A stretch of 64,000 nt of DNA from Lwoffella lincolnii (lineage in GTDB: Bacteria > Pseudomonadota > Gammaproteobacteria > Pseudomonadales > Moraxellaceae). The translations under genes and the position numbers were made by a program. The DNA lies in contig NZ_MUYT01000007.1 of assembly GCF_002014765.1 (NCBI RefSeq), positions 188,828 to 252,827 on the forward strand, written 5' to 3'. This document shows, piece after piece, positions 35,837 through 43,276 of the stretch (the first letter of the stretch is position 1; each line of letters opens with the position of its first letter). The notes beneath the pieces were generated by a model that ran no database searches, was not told the DNA's origin, and was given only the letters and a program-made list of their open reading frames with translations.

Positions 35837-36616
35837 ATGGCAACTGCCAAGCAATCTTCTGGTGTGTTTAATCGACTGTGGCAAGGCTTTTTAACCACAG
35901 TGGGAACACGTCAGTTTTTTGCCATTTTTGCCCCTTGGGTCAAGTGGTTAGCCATCTTAGGCAGTATTTGCTTGTTTATTGGCAGTATTTGGGGTTTGGC
36001 GTTTGCACCACCCGATTACTTGCAGGGCAACAGCTACCGCATTATTTTTATCCATGTGCCTACTGCCAGCCTTGCCATGTCAATATACATGGCAATGGCG
36101 GTGCTTGGGGTGATATTTTTGGTGTGGAAAATCAAGACTGCTAACCTTGTTGCTCAGGCCATTGCTCCCATTGGGTTTTTATTGTGTGTGTTGAGCCTTT
36201 TAACAGGTTCTATTTGGGCAAAACCAACATGGGGGACGTTTTGGGTGTGGGACGCTCGCTTGACCAGCATGCTGATTTTGGCATTTTTATACGCAGGGGT
36301 CATGGCGTTATTTGCTGCTTTTGAGCATACTCCAAACCGTGGTAAAGCCGCTGCCATTTTATCCATGGTGGGAGCGGTTAATTTACCGATTATCAAATAT
36401 TCTGTAGAATGGTGGAACACCTTACACCAAGGAGCGACATTCACCTTAAGAGATGCCCCTAAAATGACCGCTGATATGTGGTTACCATTGCTATTGATGC
36501 TGATAGGCAGTTATCTGTTGGTGGCAGCATTGGCAATCTATCGCACCAACACATTGATACTCAAACGTGACCAAAGCAAAGCATGGGTGCAAAATCTGAT
36601 TCGGCAAGAATCTTAA
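35837..36616 (+). CDS. ccmC: Heme exporter protein CcmC
   Basis: A membrane protein of the heme-handling (WWD) family that loads heme onto CcmE. It has 259 residues from ATG 35837 (AACAAGG upstream). The periplasmic WWD signature is in TWGTFWVWDARLTSMLILAFLYAG. Conserved heme-ligand His regions are in FIHVPTASLAMSIYMAMA and the SVEWWNTLHQGATF loop. Six transmembrane helices. An earlier start at 35789 would lie within the duplicated leader and is unlikely. Confidence 0.95.
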   Translation: MATAKQSSGVFNRLWQGFLTTVGTRQFFAIFAPWVKWLAILGSICLFIGSIWGLAFAPPDYLQGNSYRIIFIHVPTASLAMSIYMAMAVLGVIFLVWKIKTANLVAQAIAPIGFLLCVLSLLTGSIWAKPTWGTFWVWDARLTSMLILAFLYAGVMALFAAFEHTPNRGKAAAILSMVGAVNLPIIKYSVEWWNTLHQGATFTLRDAPKMTADMWLPLLLMLIGSYLLVAALAIYRTNTLILKRDQSKAWVQNLIRQES

Positions 36617-36618
36617 AC

Positions 36619-36652
36619 CAATCAGTAAGATAAGACAATCAGTAAGATAAGA
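36619..36652 (+). repeat. 17-bp tandem duplication in the ccmC-ccmD gap
   Basis: CAATCAGTAAGATAAGA occurs twice head to tail right after the ccmC stop. The second copy runs into GGTGATGCG and contributes the purine-rich ribosome site of ccmD. Confidence 0.93.
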
Positions 36653-36662
36653 GGTGATGCGT

Positions 36663-36854
36663 ATGATACAGCCCTATTTTTATAGCATTGCTGAGTTTAT
36701 TGCCATGGGTAAGCACGGTGTGTATGTGTGGTCTTGTTGGGGCATTACGGTATTTATGGTATTGGGGCTGATGTGGTTTAGCCGTCAGCAACGCAAGCAG
36801 TTATTACAACAACTAAGACAGCAATCATTACGCCGTACCAATGTTAGACGTTAG
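36663..36854 (+). CDS. ccmD: Heme exporter small subunit CcmD
   Basis: A 63-residue single-span protein that stabilises the CcmABC-CcmE complex. The family-like start YFYSIAEFIAMGKHGVYVWSCWGITVFMVL leads into a basic cytoplasmic tail (RQQRKQLLQQLRQQ). ATG 36663 is preferred because AGAGGTG lies 7 nt upstream; ATG 36657 is close by. It sits between ccmC and ccmE as expected. Confidence 0.9.
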   Translation: MIQPYFYSIAEFIAMGKHGVYVWSCWGITVFMVLGLMWFSRQQRKQLLQQLRQQSLRRTNVRR

Positions 36855-36950
36855 GGCTAAATGTTAAAACATCAGACGTTAAATTCAAACCATCATTAAA
36901 TAGGGTGCTTTTAGCACCGCCAACACACCTATTTCATTTTGAGAAACACG

Positions 36951-37451
36951 ATGAACACCGTACGGCAAAAAAAACTGATGTGGGTCATGGCAACCTTGGT
37001 TGGGGCAATCATCTCCGTGGTTTTGGTGATTTATGCCATTGGGCAACAGACTGACTTTTATTTTGACCCCACGTCCATTCAAGCAGGACAAGCCCCACAA
37101 AACAAACGAATCCGAGCAGGGGGCATGGTGGTCGCTGGCAGTGTTAAACGTGATCCAGCCGATCCGCTTAATGTGCAGTTTGCCATCACAGACTTTAAAG
37201 CAACTGTGCCTGTGCGTTATGAAGGTATTTTGCCAGATTTATTTGCTGAAAACTCGGGTGTGGTGGCAACAGGTGAGCTACAAGGTCAAACCTTTATCGC
37301 CAGTGAAGTACTGGCGAAACATGATGAAAATTACATGCCACCAGAAGTTGCCAAATCACTCAAACAAGACCATGCCAACCGTGGGGTACAACCCAGCTCC
37401 GAGCAATTCACCCCAGCCAGTCCAGTCAATCAAACCACCACGTTAGAATAA
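36951..37451 (+). CDS. ccmE: Periplasmic heme chaperone CcmE
   Basis: Carries heme covalently on a histidine and passes it to apocytochrome c. It has 166 residues with an N-terminal anchor (LMWVMATLVGAIISVVLVIYAIG), an OB-fold with RAGGMVVAGSVKRDP, and the heme-binding LAKHDENYMPPEVA with His near residue 124. The C-terminal tail is unstructured. It is the last ccm gene here: the usual ccmF, ccmG and ccmH do not follow, since tRNA genes come next. Confidence 0.95.
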   Translation: MNTVRQKKLMWVMATLVGAIISVVLVIYAIGQQTDFYFDPTSIQAGQAPQNKRIRAGGMVVAGSVKRDPADPLNVQFAITDFKATVPVRYEGILPDLFAENSGVVATGELQGQTFIASEVLAKHDENYMPPEVAKSLKQDHANRGVQPSSEQFTPASPVNQTTTLE

Positions 37452-37490
37452 AAACATGCGTTAGAATAAGAGTTATTAGAATAAGAGTTA
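37443..37490 (+). repeat. 15-bp tandem units across and after the ccmE stop
   Basis: TTAGAATAAGAGTTA is repeated exactly at 37461-37475 and 37476-37490. A partial copy, TTAGAATAA, forms the last codons and stop of ccmE (37443-37451). Confidence 0.92.
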
Positions 37491-37522
37491 ACTGGTGTTT
37501 TTGAAGAAAATGCGTAAAAAAC

Positions 37523-37550
37523 TTGCAAATTAAAAAAAGGCATGTATAAT
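37523..37550 (+). promoter_or_regulatory. Sigma-70-like promoter of the first tRNA-Gln
   Basis: TTGCAA (37523-37528) and TATAAT (37545-37550) are separated by 16 bp, 13 bp before the tRNA 5' end. This is a near-consensus housekeeping promoter at a fitting distance. Confidence 0.8.
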
Positions 37551-37563
37551 AAACCCCCCATAC

Positions 37564-37639
37564 AGGGGTATCGCCAAGTTGGTAAGGCATCAGGTTTTGA
37601 TCCTGACATGCGTTGGTTCGAGTCCAGCTACCCCTGCCA
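37564..37639 (+). tRNA. tRNA-Gln (TTG anticodon), copy 1
   Basis: 76 nt with encoded CCA. The acceptor stem AGGGGTA pairs with TACCCCT. The anticodon arm CAGGTTTTGATCCTG has a TTG anticodon (reads CAA). The T loop is GGTTCGAGTCC. It is identical base for base to the copy 290 bp downstream. Confidence 0.96.
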
Positions 37640-37769
37640 TTTCTCTTTGAATGGTAAGACTTCATCTTAAAAAAGAGATTTTTAACGATTTTTAACTTTT
37701 AACGATTTTTAACAATGCACCATCTGTTAAAACAGACAAATTATTGATCGTTATTTATCAGCCAATACA

Positions 37770-37799
37770 TTGACAATTATCCCCTTTTTTCGGTATAGT
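37770..37799 (+). promoter_or_regulatory. Sigma-70-like promoter of the second tRNA-Gln
   Basis: TTGACA (37770-37775) and TATAGT (37794-37799), 18-bp spacing, lie about 54 bp before the second tRNA. A separate promoter would allow independent transcription of the two copies. Confidence 0.65.
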
Positions 37800-37853
37800 T
37801 TGCATCATTGTTGTGGTTATGATATTCAGCTTATAATAAACCACCCATTATCT

Positions 37854-37929
37854 AGGGGTATCGCCAAGTTGGTAAGGCATCAGGTTTTGATCCTGACATG
37901 CGTTGGTTCGAGTCCAGCTACCCCTGCCA
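37854..37929 (+). tRNA. tRNA-Gln (TTG anticodon), copy 2
   Basis: Identical over all 76 nt to copy 1, including CCA, while the flanks differ. It ends about 150 bp before prs. No integrase or attachment-site duplication was seen near it. Confidence 0.96.
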
Positions 37930-38081
37930 TTTTTTTCTATCTTTAAATTCTTATTGTGGTATGCCACTGCTGACGTCAATTCCCTGACGTGTCTTTTCAT
38001 GGTTGCGTCATTTTTTGATTGGGTTTTGTTCATTTTGTCAACGGCTTGGATGCTCACTTATCAATTTATAGGACGTGACCC

Positions 38082-39032
38082 ATGCCTTACTTGGCGATAT
38101 TCACCGGCAATGCCCACCCAGAACTTGCAAAAACCGTCGCTGACCACTTACACATTCCTTTGGGAAAAGCAGATGTGGCTCGCTTTTCAGACGGTGAAAT
38201 TGCCGTTGAAATCAATGAAAACGTGCGTGGCAAGGACGTGTTTATCCTACAACCCACCTGTGCCCCCACCAATGATAATTTAATGGAAGTCATGATGATG
38301 GCAGATGCGTTGCGTCGCTCCAGTGCTGGTCGCATCACCGCTGTCATGCCTTATTTTGGTTATGCTCGTCAAGACCGTCGTCCCCGTTCGGCTCGTGTGC
38401 CCATTTCTGCCAAAGTGGTTGCTGACATGATGGACATTGTCAGCATTGACCGTGTCATGACCGTGGATTTGCATTCTGACCAAATTCAGGGATTTTTTGA
38501 TATTCCTGTGGATAATTTGTATGGTACGCCAGTGTTGCTCAAAGATTTGCGTCAACAAGGCTATGAAAATCTTATGGTGGTCTCGCCTGATGTGGGCGGT
38601 GTGGTGCGTGCCAGAGCCATGGCAAAAGTGTTGGGAGATGCTGACTTGGCAATCATTGATAAACGCCGAGCACGTGCCAATGAAGCTCAGGTGATGCACA
38701 TCATCGGTGATGTCAAAGACCGTGATTGTGTGATTATCGATGATATGGTGGATACCGCTGGCACACTGTGTAAAGCTGCCGCTGCCTTAAAAGAGCATGG
38801 AGCAAGACGAGTATTGGCTTACATTACTCACCCTGTGTTATCGGGTAATGCCATCAAAAACATTGAAGGCTCTGAGTTAGATGAGATTGTGGTTACCGAC
38901 ACCATTCCATTACGTGCTAATGCTCAGGCGTGTGATAAAATTCGCCAAGTTTCCATTGCTCCGATGTTGGCAGAAAGCCTACGCCGTATCAATAATGAAG
39001 AGTCTATCAGTGCGATGTTTGATTATCTCTAA
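38082..39032 (+). CDS. prs: Ribose-phosphate pyrophosphokinase
   Basis: Makes PRPP from ribose 5-phosphate and ATP for nucleotide, His, Trp and NAD synthesis. It has 316 residues, standard. Motifs: FSDGEIAVEINENVRGKDVFILQP, PYFGYARQDRRPRSARVPISAK (flexible loop), DLHSDQIQGFFDIPVDNL, and the PRPP site CVIIDDMVDTAGTL. Its product feeds nadV, purL and the his/trp pathways also represented in this window. Confidence 0.97.
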   Translation: MPYLAIFTGNAHPELAKTVADHLHIPLGKADVARFSDGEIAVEINENVRGKDVFILQPTCAPTNDNLMEVMMMADALRRSSAGRITAVMPYFGYARQDRRPRSARVPISAKVVADMMDIVSIDRVMTVDLHSDQIQGFFDIPVDNLYGTPVLLKDLRQQGYENLMVVSPDVGGVVRARAMAKVLGDADLAIIDKRRARANEAQVMHIIGDVKDRDCVIIDDMVDTAGTLCKAAAALKEHGARRVLAYITHPVLSGNAIKNIEGSELDEIVVTDTIPLRANAQACDKIRQVSIAPMLAESLRRINNEESISAMFDYL

Positions 39033-39240
39033 GTATTTTACTGATGATTGCCCTAGCATTTAGCAAAAAAAATGGCTACAATAAGCTGTCTGCATTTTTT
39101 GTTCTAATGACATCATATCAATGGCATATCAATGTCTCAATTTAGCAGATTGATATGTCAGTACAAACAAAATGCCAGCACAAACAAGATGGGATAAAAC
39201 AGGGCAGTTAAGCAGTCGCAGTATGGGACTGGGCATGATG

Positions 39241-39268
39241 GTGGGTTGGTCGCAAACCCACTTTTTTT
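39241..39268 (+). terminator. Terminator between prs and rplY
   Basis: GTGGGTT (39241-39247) and AACCCAC (39255-39261) form a perfect 7-bp stem with a 7-nt loop, followed by seven T residues. It is a canonical intrinsic terminator, 61 bp before rplY. It could end prs transcripts or act as an attenuator in the rplY leader. Confidence 0.88.
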
Positions 39269-39329
39269 ATCCATGTTTTATCCTTATTTTATCCATGCGT
39301 TTTTTATTCTCCCTATTTAGGAAAATCCC

Positions 39330-40016
39330 ATGAGTAACAATCAATTTCAATTAAATGCGGTTAATCGCAGTGCTGAACAGCAAGGCAAAGGTGCGAGCCG
39401 CCGCTTGCGTAAGCAAAACTTAGTTCCCGCCATCATCTATGGTGGTAACGAAGAACCAACTGCCATCGCTGTTAAATATAATGAGCTTATTAAGGCATTG
39501 GAGAACGAGGCATTTTTCTCACACATTTTGACCATCAATGTTGATGGTGATGAACATCAAGCGGTTATTAAAGACCTACAGCGCCACCCTGCCAAAGGTG
39601 TGCCACTACACGCTGATTTTATGCGTATCGTTAAGGGTCAGAAGATTCATATGAATGTGCCTGTGCATTTTGAGGGCAAAGAAGACGCTCCAGGCACTAA
39701 AGAAGGTGGCATCTTATCTACGTTAGTCACTGATGTCGAAATCATCTGTTTACCATCGCGCCTACCAGAAAGCTTAGTGGTAGATGTGTCTAAGATGCAA
39801 ATTGGGGATACTTATCACTTGTCAGACATCGTGTTGCCTGAAGGCGTGGTCATCTATGAGCTTGAGCAAGAAGATGGTACTGACCGTACCATCGTTAATA
39901 TGCAAGCACCAACAGTTGAAGAAGTTGATGAAGTGAAAGCTGAAGATGCTGATGTTGCTGTCGATAGTGATGACATACAAGCACAAGCATCTGATGATGA
40001 CAATGATGAAGCCTAA
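39330..40016 (+). CDS. rplY: 50S ribosomal protein L25 (long, Ctc type)
   Basis: A 5S rRNA-binding ribosomal protein, 228 residues. The N-terminal L25 domain has GKGASRRLRKQNLVPAIIYGG and HAVIKDLQRHPAKG-like residues (QAVIKDLQRHP). The C-terminal TL5/Ctc beta domain follows (MNVPVHFEGKEDAPGTKEGGIL), ending in a very acidic tail (EEVDEVKAEDADVAVDSDD). It is followed 53 bp later by pth, the usual partner. Confidence 0.95.
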   Translation: MSNNQFQLNAVNRSAEQQGKGASRRLRKQNLVPAIIYGGNEEPTAIAVKYNELIKALENEAFFSHILTINVDGDEHQAVIKDLQRHPAKGVPLHADFMRIVKGQKIHMNVPVHFEGKEDAPGTKEGGILSTLVTDVEIICLPSRLPESLVVDVSKMQIGDTYHLSDIVLPEGVVIYELEQEDGTDRTIVNMQAPTVEEVDEVKAEDADVAVDSDDIQAQASDDDNDEA

Positions 40017-40069
40017 GATGATGATGATAAGTAATCCATTATTATCAGCCAATTTAGGTCATTCATTCC

Positions 40070-40651
40070 ATGTCCCAACTTAAACTCATCGTTGGGCTTG
40101 GCAACCCAGGTCAGCAATATGCTCAAACTCGGCATAATGCTGGCTTTTGGTTTGTGCATCATTTGGCAAAAACGTATGGCATCAGCATGAATATGGATAA
40201 AAAGTTTCATGGTCTTGTTGGTCATGGTCATATTGAAGGGGGTAATGTACGGCTGTTATTACCCCAAACCTTTATGAATGGCTCAGGACAAGCGGTGATG
40301 CCCTTAGTGAATTTTTATGGCATCGTTGCCAATGAAATTTTGATTGCTCATGATGAGTTGGATATTGATGCTGGTGCCATCAAACTTAAGACAGGCGGAG
40401 GGCATGGTGGTCATAATGGACTAAGAGACATCACCCCACACATTGGCAATGATTTTCATCGGTTGCGTATTGGCATCGGTCATCCTGGGCATAAGTCAAA
40501 AGTGTCTGGGTATGTGTTATCTAAACCATCATCTGATGAGCAAATTGCGATAGATAATGCGTTGCAAGCCAGTTATGATGCCCTGCCTTTATTGATGCTG
40601 GGGAACATTGAAAAAGCTCGTAACCAAATTAACAGCTTTAAGCTGTCTTGA
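40070..40651 (+). CDS. pth: Peptidyl-tRNA hydrolase
   Basis: Releases peptides from peptidyl-tRNA that drops off ribosomes. It has 193 residues. Catalytic His in QTRHNAGFWFVHHLA; QTFMNGSGQAV, HDELDIDAGAIKLKTGGGHGGHNGLRDI and RLRIGIGHPG are typical. The stop codon TGA lies within the first unit of a 15-bp tandem array. Confidence 0.96.
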   Translation: MSQLKLIVGLGNPGQQYAQTRHNAGFWFVHHLAKTYGISMNMDKKFHGLVGHGHIEGGNVRLLLPQTFMNGSGQAVMPLVNFYGIVANEILIAHDELDIDAGAIKLKTGGGHGGHNGLRDITPHIGNDFHRLRIGIGHPGHKSKVSGYVLSKPSSDEQIAIDNALQASYDALPLLMLGNIEKARNQINSFKLS

Positions 40652-40761
40652 TTAAAACTGTCTTGATTAAAACTGTCTTGATTAAAACTGTCTTGATTTA
40701 AACTGTCTTGATTAAAACTGTCTTGATTTAAACTGTCTTGATTTAAATCACCTTGATTAAA
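40643..40761 (+). repeat. 15-bp tandem array starting at the pth stop codon
   Basis: Seven copies of CTGTCTTGATTAAAA (some with TTTAA) start at 40643, 40658, 40673, 40688, 40703, 40718 and 40733. A degenerate TCACCTTGATTAAA unit follows. The first copy contains the last codons and stop of pth. As the unit length is a multiple of three, every copy repeats the in-frame TGA. A variable-number tandem repeat is likely. Confidence 0.96.
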
Positions 40762-40801
40762 TCACCTGATAACCATTCATAAAAGCCATAGAGGTAAGCG
40801 T

Positions 40802-41182
40802 ATGCAGCTTGAATTACTCAAATGCAAGATTCACCGTGCCAGAGTCACTCATGCTGACTTGCATTATGAAGGGTCGTGTGGCATTGATGGTGATTTGCTG
40901 GATTTGGCAGGCATGCTGGAGAACGAATCCATTGATATTTACAATGTTACCAATGGCAAACGCTTTCGTACTTATGTCATCCGTGCTGAATCTGGCTCAG
41001 GCATCATCTCCTTAAATGGAGCGGCGGCTCACATGGCTGATTTGGGGGATATCATCATCATCTGTGCCTATGCTCGCATGAATGAACAGCAATCCAAGCA
41101 ACACAAGCCTAAGCTGGTGTATTGCAATGAAGATAATACGGTGAAAGACACTGCGAATGTGATTCCTGTGCAGGTGTTGTAG
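40802..41182 (+). CDS. panD: Aspartate 1-decarboxylase
   Basis: A pyruvoyl enzyme that makes beta-alanine for pantothenate and coenzyme A. It has 126 residues. The self-cleavage site is Gly-Ser in LHYEGSCGID (Ser near 25). Conserved NVTNGKRFRTYVI, GSGIISLNGAAAHM and GDIIIICAYA are present. Other pan genes are not nearby. Confidence 0.96.
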   Translation: MQLELLKCKIHRARVTHADLHYEGSCGIDGDLLDLAGMLENESIDIYNVTNGKRFRTYVIRAESGSGIISLNGAAAHMADLGDIIIICAYARMNEQQSKQHKPKLVYCNEDNTVKDTANVIPVQVL

Positions 41183-41209
41183 GTTAAGGTTAAATCGGTT
41201 GGTAACTTT

Positions 41210-41257
41210 AAGTTGCTCTAAATTTGAGTTGCTCTAAATTTAAGTGGTTCTAAACTT
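41210..41257 (+). repeat. Three 16-bp tandem units after panD
   Basis: AAGTTGCTCTAAATTT, GAGTTGCTCTAAATTT and AAGTGGTTCTAAACTT run head to tail 28 bp after the panD stop, with increasing divergence. Confidence 0.9.
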
Positions 41258-41286
41258 AAAATTTCCCAAACCGAATAAAGCAAACC

Positions 41287-41316
41287 AAACCGAGTCAATG
41301 GCATGACTCGGTTTTT
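41287..41316 (+). terminator. Terminator after panD
   Basis: AAACCGAGTCA and TGACTCGGTTT form an 11-bp stem with a short loop, followed by T residues. It is a strong intrinsic terminator between panD and the convergent RDD gene. Confidence 0.9.
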
Positions 41317-41421
41317 GTTTGTTGGTGATGTGATGAATGTGCATGTCATGTGCTTTTATTGGCGATACACTGTGGCTGGTGCAGACAGCGGTTTTATTGG
41401 TTGGTCATTTGTGGAGGTTGG

Positions 41422-42069
41422 CTATTTGTTGTGGCTTTTGTGCTGTTTTTTAAAAGATTGCCACAGGCTTTTGTGTTGGATTTTGGGCATTTTTAGGGTT
41501 AAGGTTTGTGACAGCAAGTCATGCACTGCCAAACCACGGCGGTTTAGCCAACAAAAACCATAATTAAACAGCAAGCCCAAAAATGCACTGAATACCATCG
41601 CCATGCGTGAACCATACAACAACCAACCAATGAAGCCACAGACGAATGGCAACACACACGCCGATAAGATACGCATAAAACTTTGTTGCCATGACAACAG
41701 CTGGCCATCAGTGCCGACGGTCTTTAACCGCCATGTCTGCATGCCCAAAGTCTGCCCCGCTCGTCGCCAAAATATGCCATAAAATCCCACCAGCGTTAGC
41801 ACAAAACTGGGGGTCAATATCAAGTTTTGATACCAATTTGGTAACTTTTGGGCTTCTTGTGATGTTGTGCCAACTGGCAGCAGCATCAGTGTGCCAATCA
41901 CTGACAACACCGTTCCCACCAAAAACAACAATGCCAAAATTAACATGCCGTCATAAATGATGGCAATCAAGCGAGTGGTTGGTTTGGCAATGGTGGGTTG
42001 TCCGTTGGTGATGCTGACAGTTTTTATGCCTGTGGTATTGGCTGGGTGTTTGGGGGGTAAGGTTGGCAT
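41422..42069 (-). CDS. RDD-family membrane protein
   Basis: A 215-residue membrane protein with the RDD layout: RLIAIIYDGMLILALLFLVG (R and D of the first helix), a second helix pair with FGIFWRRAGQTLGM-like sequence (YGIFWRRAGQTLGMQTW), and a terminal WLNRRGLAVHDLLSQT. Some members are proposed transporters or Na+/H+ antiporters, but most have no known role. The start at 42069 has no clear ribosome site. Divergent from arginase. Confidence 0.85.
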   Translation of the reverse strand: MPTLPPKHPANTTGIKTVSITNGQPTIAKPTTRLIAIIYDGMLILALLFLVGTVLSVIGTLMLLPVGTTSQEAQKLPNWYQNLILTPSFVLTLVGFYGIFWRRAGQTLGMQTWRLKTVGTDGQLLSWQQSFMRILSACVLPFVCGFIGWLLYGSRMAMVFSAFLGLLFNYGFCWLNRRGLAVHDLLSQTLTLKMPKIQHKSLWQSFKKQHKSHNK

Positions 42070-42258
42070 AAGAAGAGAATGAATTTAATGACATTAAATA
42101 AATATATGGTACAAATATATGGTATAAGTACATGGGACAATTCAACGTGAATTATATCATATGGTGTTTGAGTATGAATGGCAGATGTTGTATAGTCAAT
42201 TTTTTAAACTCTATTTTTTTTAACCCAGATGACCATTTAACTCAAATAAACCCTAGAA

Positions 42259-42303
42259 ATTTGAACAATCAAGGACATTTGAACAATCAAGGACACATGA
42301 CAC
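42259..42303 (+). repeat. 18-bp duplication plus duplicated ACACATG at the arginase start
   Basis: ATTTGAACAATCAAGGAC is exactly duplicated (42259-42276, 42277-42294), so two AAGGAC ribosome sites precede the gene. A 7-bp duplication (CACATGA) adds an ATG at 42297, seven bases before the true start and out of frame. Confidence 0.92.
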
Positions 42304-43236
42304 ATGACAAACAAACCCACCGTTGCTTTAATAGGTGCCCCAACCGATGTGGGCGCAGGTGTGCGAGGCGTGAACTTAGGGCCTGATGCTCTACGCATTG
42401 CTGACATTGATAAAGCCATTGAACAATATGGTTTTACTGTCATTGACCGTGGCAATTTGCAAGGCCCAGCCAATCCCAATCAGCCCCCTGTGAACGGCTA
42501 CCGTCATTTTGATGAAGTGGTTGCATGGAACAAAATGGCACACGATGCCGTTTATGATGAGCTGAAAAATGGCAACTTCCCCATTTTGATGGGGGGAGAC
42601 CATTGCTTAGGTTTGGCATCATTAACCGCTGTGGCACGCCATTGCCGTGAGCAAGGCAAAAAATTGCGTATCCTTTGGCTTGATGCTCATGCTGATTTTA
42701 ATACCAGCGAAATGACTCCATCAGGCAACATTCATGGCATGCCTGTGGCTTGTGCTTGTGGCTTTGGTCCTGATGAGTTAACCACCATTGGTGGTATCAA
42801 AGGAGCGATTAGCCCAAAAGATGTGTATCAAATCGGTATCCGCAGTGTGGACGCTAAAGAAAAATACTTCATCAACGAAAAAGGCGTCACCGTCTTTGAC
42901 ATGCGTTATATTGATGAAAATGGCATGCGTCATACCATGGAACAAGCGTTAAAAGACTTGGATAATGACACCCACTTACACATCAGTTTTGATGTGGATT
43001 TTCTTGACCCAAGCATCGCCCCAGCGGTTGGCACAACGGTGATGGGCGGGCCTACCTATCGTGAAGCGTCATTGTGTATGGAGATGATTGCTGATACTGG
43101 CTTAATGGCATCTTTGGACATCATGGAGCTAAACCCAACCCTTGATGAACGCAATCGCACAGCGGTCATCATGGTGGATTTTATTGAATCCTTGTTTGGT
43201 AAATCCACCCTAGTCAGGCCTGACACAACCCAATAA
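42304..43236 (+). CDS. rocF: Arginase
   Basis: Hydrolyses arginine to ornithine and urea. It has 310 residues with Mn-binding motifs GGDHCLGLAS, DAHADFNT and SFDVDFLDPSIAPAVGT. Full family length. The gene is followed 40 bp later by ornithine aminotransferase, so the pair converts arginine to glutamate semialdehyde. The out-of-frame ATG just upstream may reduce initiation here. Confidence 0.95.
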   Translation: MTNKPTVALIGAPTDVGAGVRGVNLGPDALRIADIDKAIEQYGFTVIDRGNLQGPANPNQPPVNGYRHFDEVVAWNKMAHDAVYDELKNGNFPILMGGDHCLGLASLTAVARHCREQGKKLRILWLDAHADFNTSEMTPSGNIHGMPVACACGFGPDELTTIGGIKGAISPKDVYQIGIRSVDAKEKYFINEKGVTVFDMRYIDENGMRHTMEQALKDLDNDTHLHISFDVDFLDPSIAPAVGTTVMGGPTYREASLCMEMIADTGLMASLDIMELNPTLDERNRTAVIMVDFIESLFGKSTLVRPDTTQ

Positions 43237-43276
43237 TTCAAATCATTCATGGACATATTTTTTTAAGGACTTCACT

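Noticed and set aside
37564..37929. tRNA genes as an integrative-element attachment site
   Set aside because: No integrase, no partial tRNA repeat at a distance and no foreign gene block next to them.
40643..40761. CRISPR-like repeat array after pth
   Set aside because: The units are 15 bp and directly contiguous, with no spacers and no cas genes. It is a simple tandem repeat.
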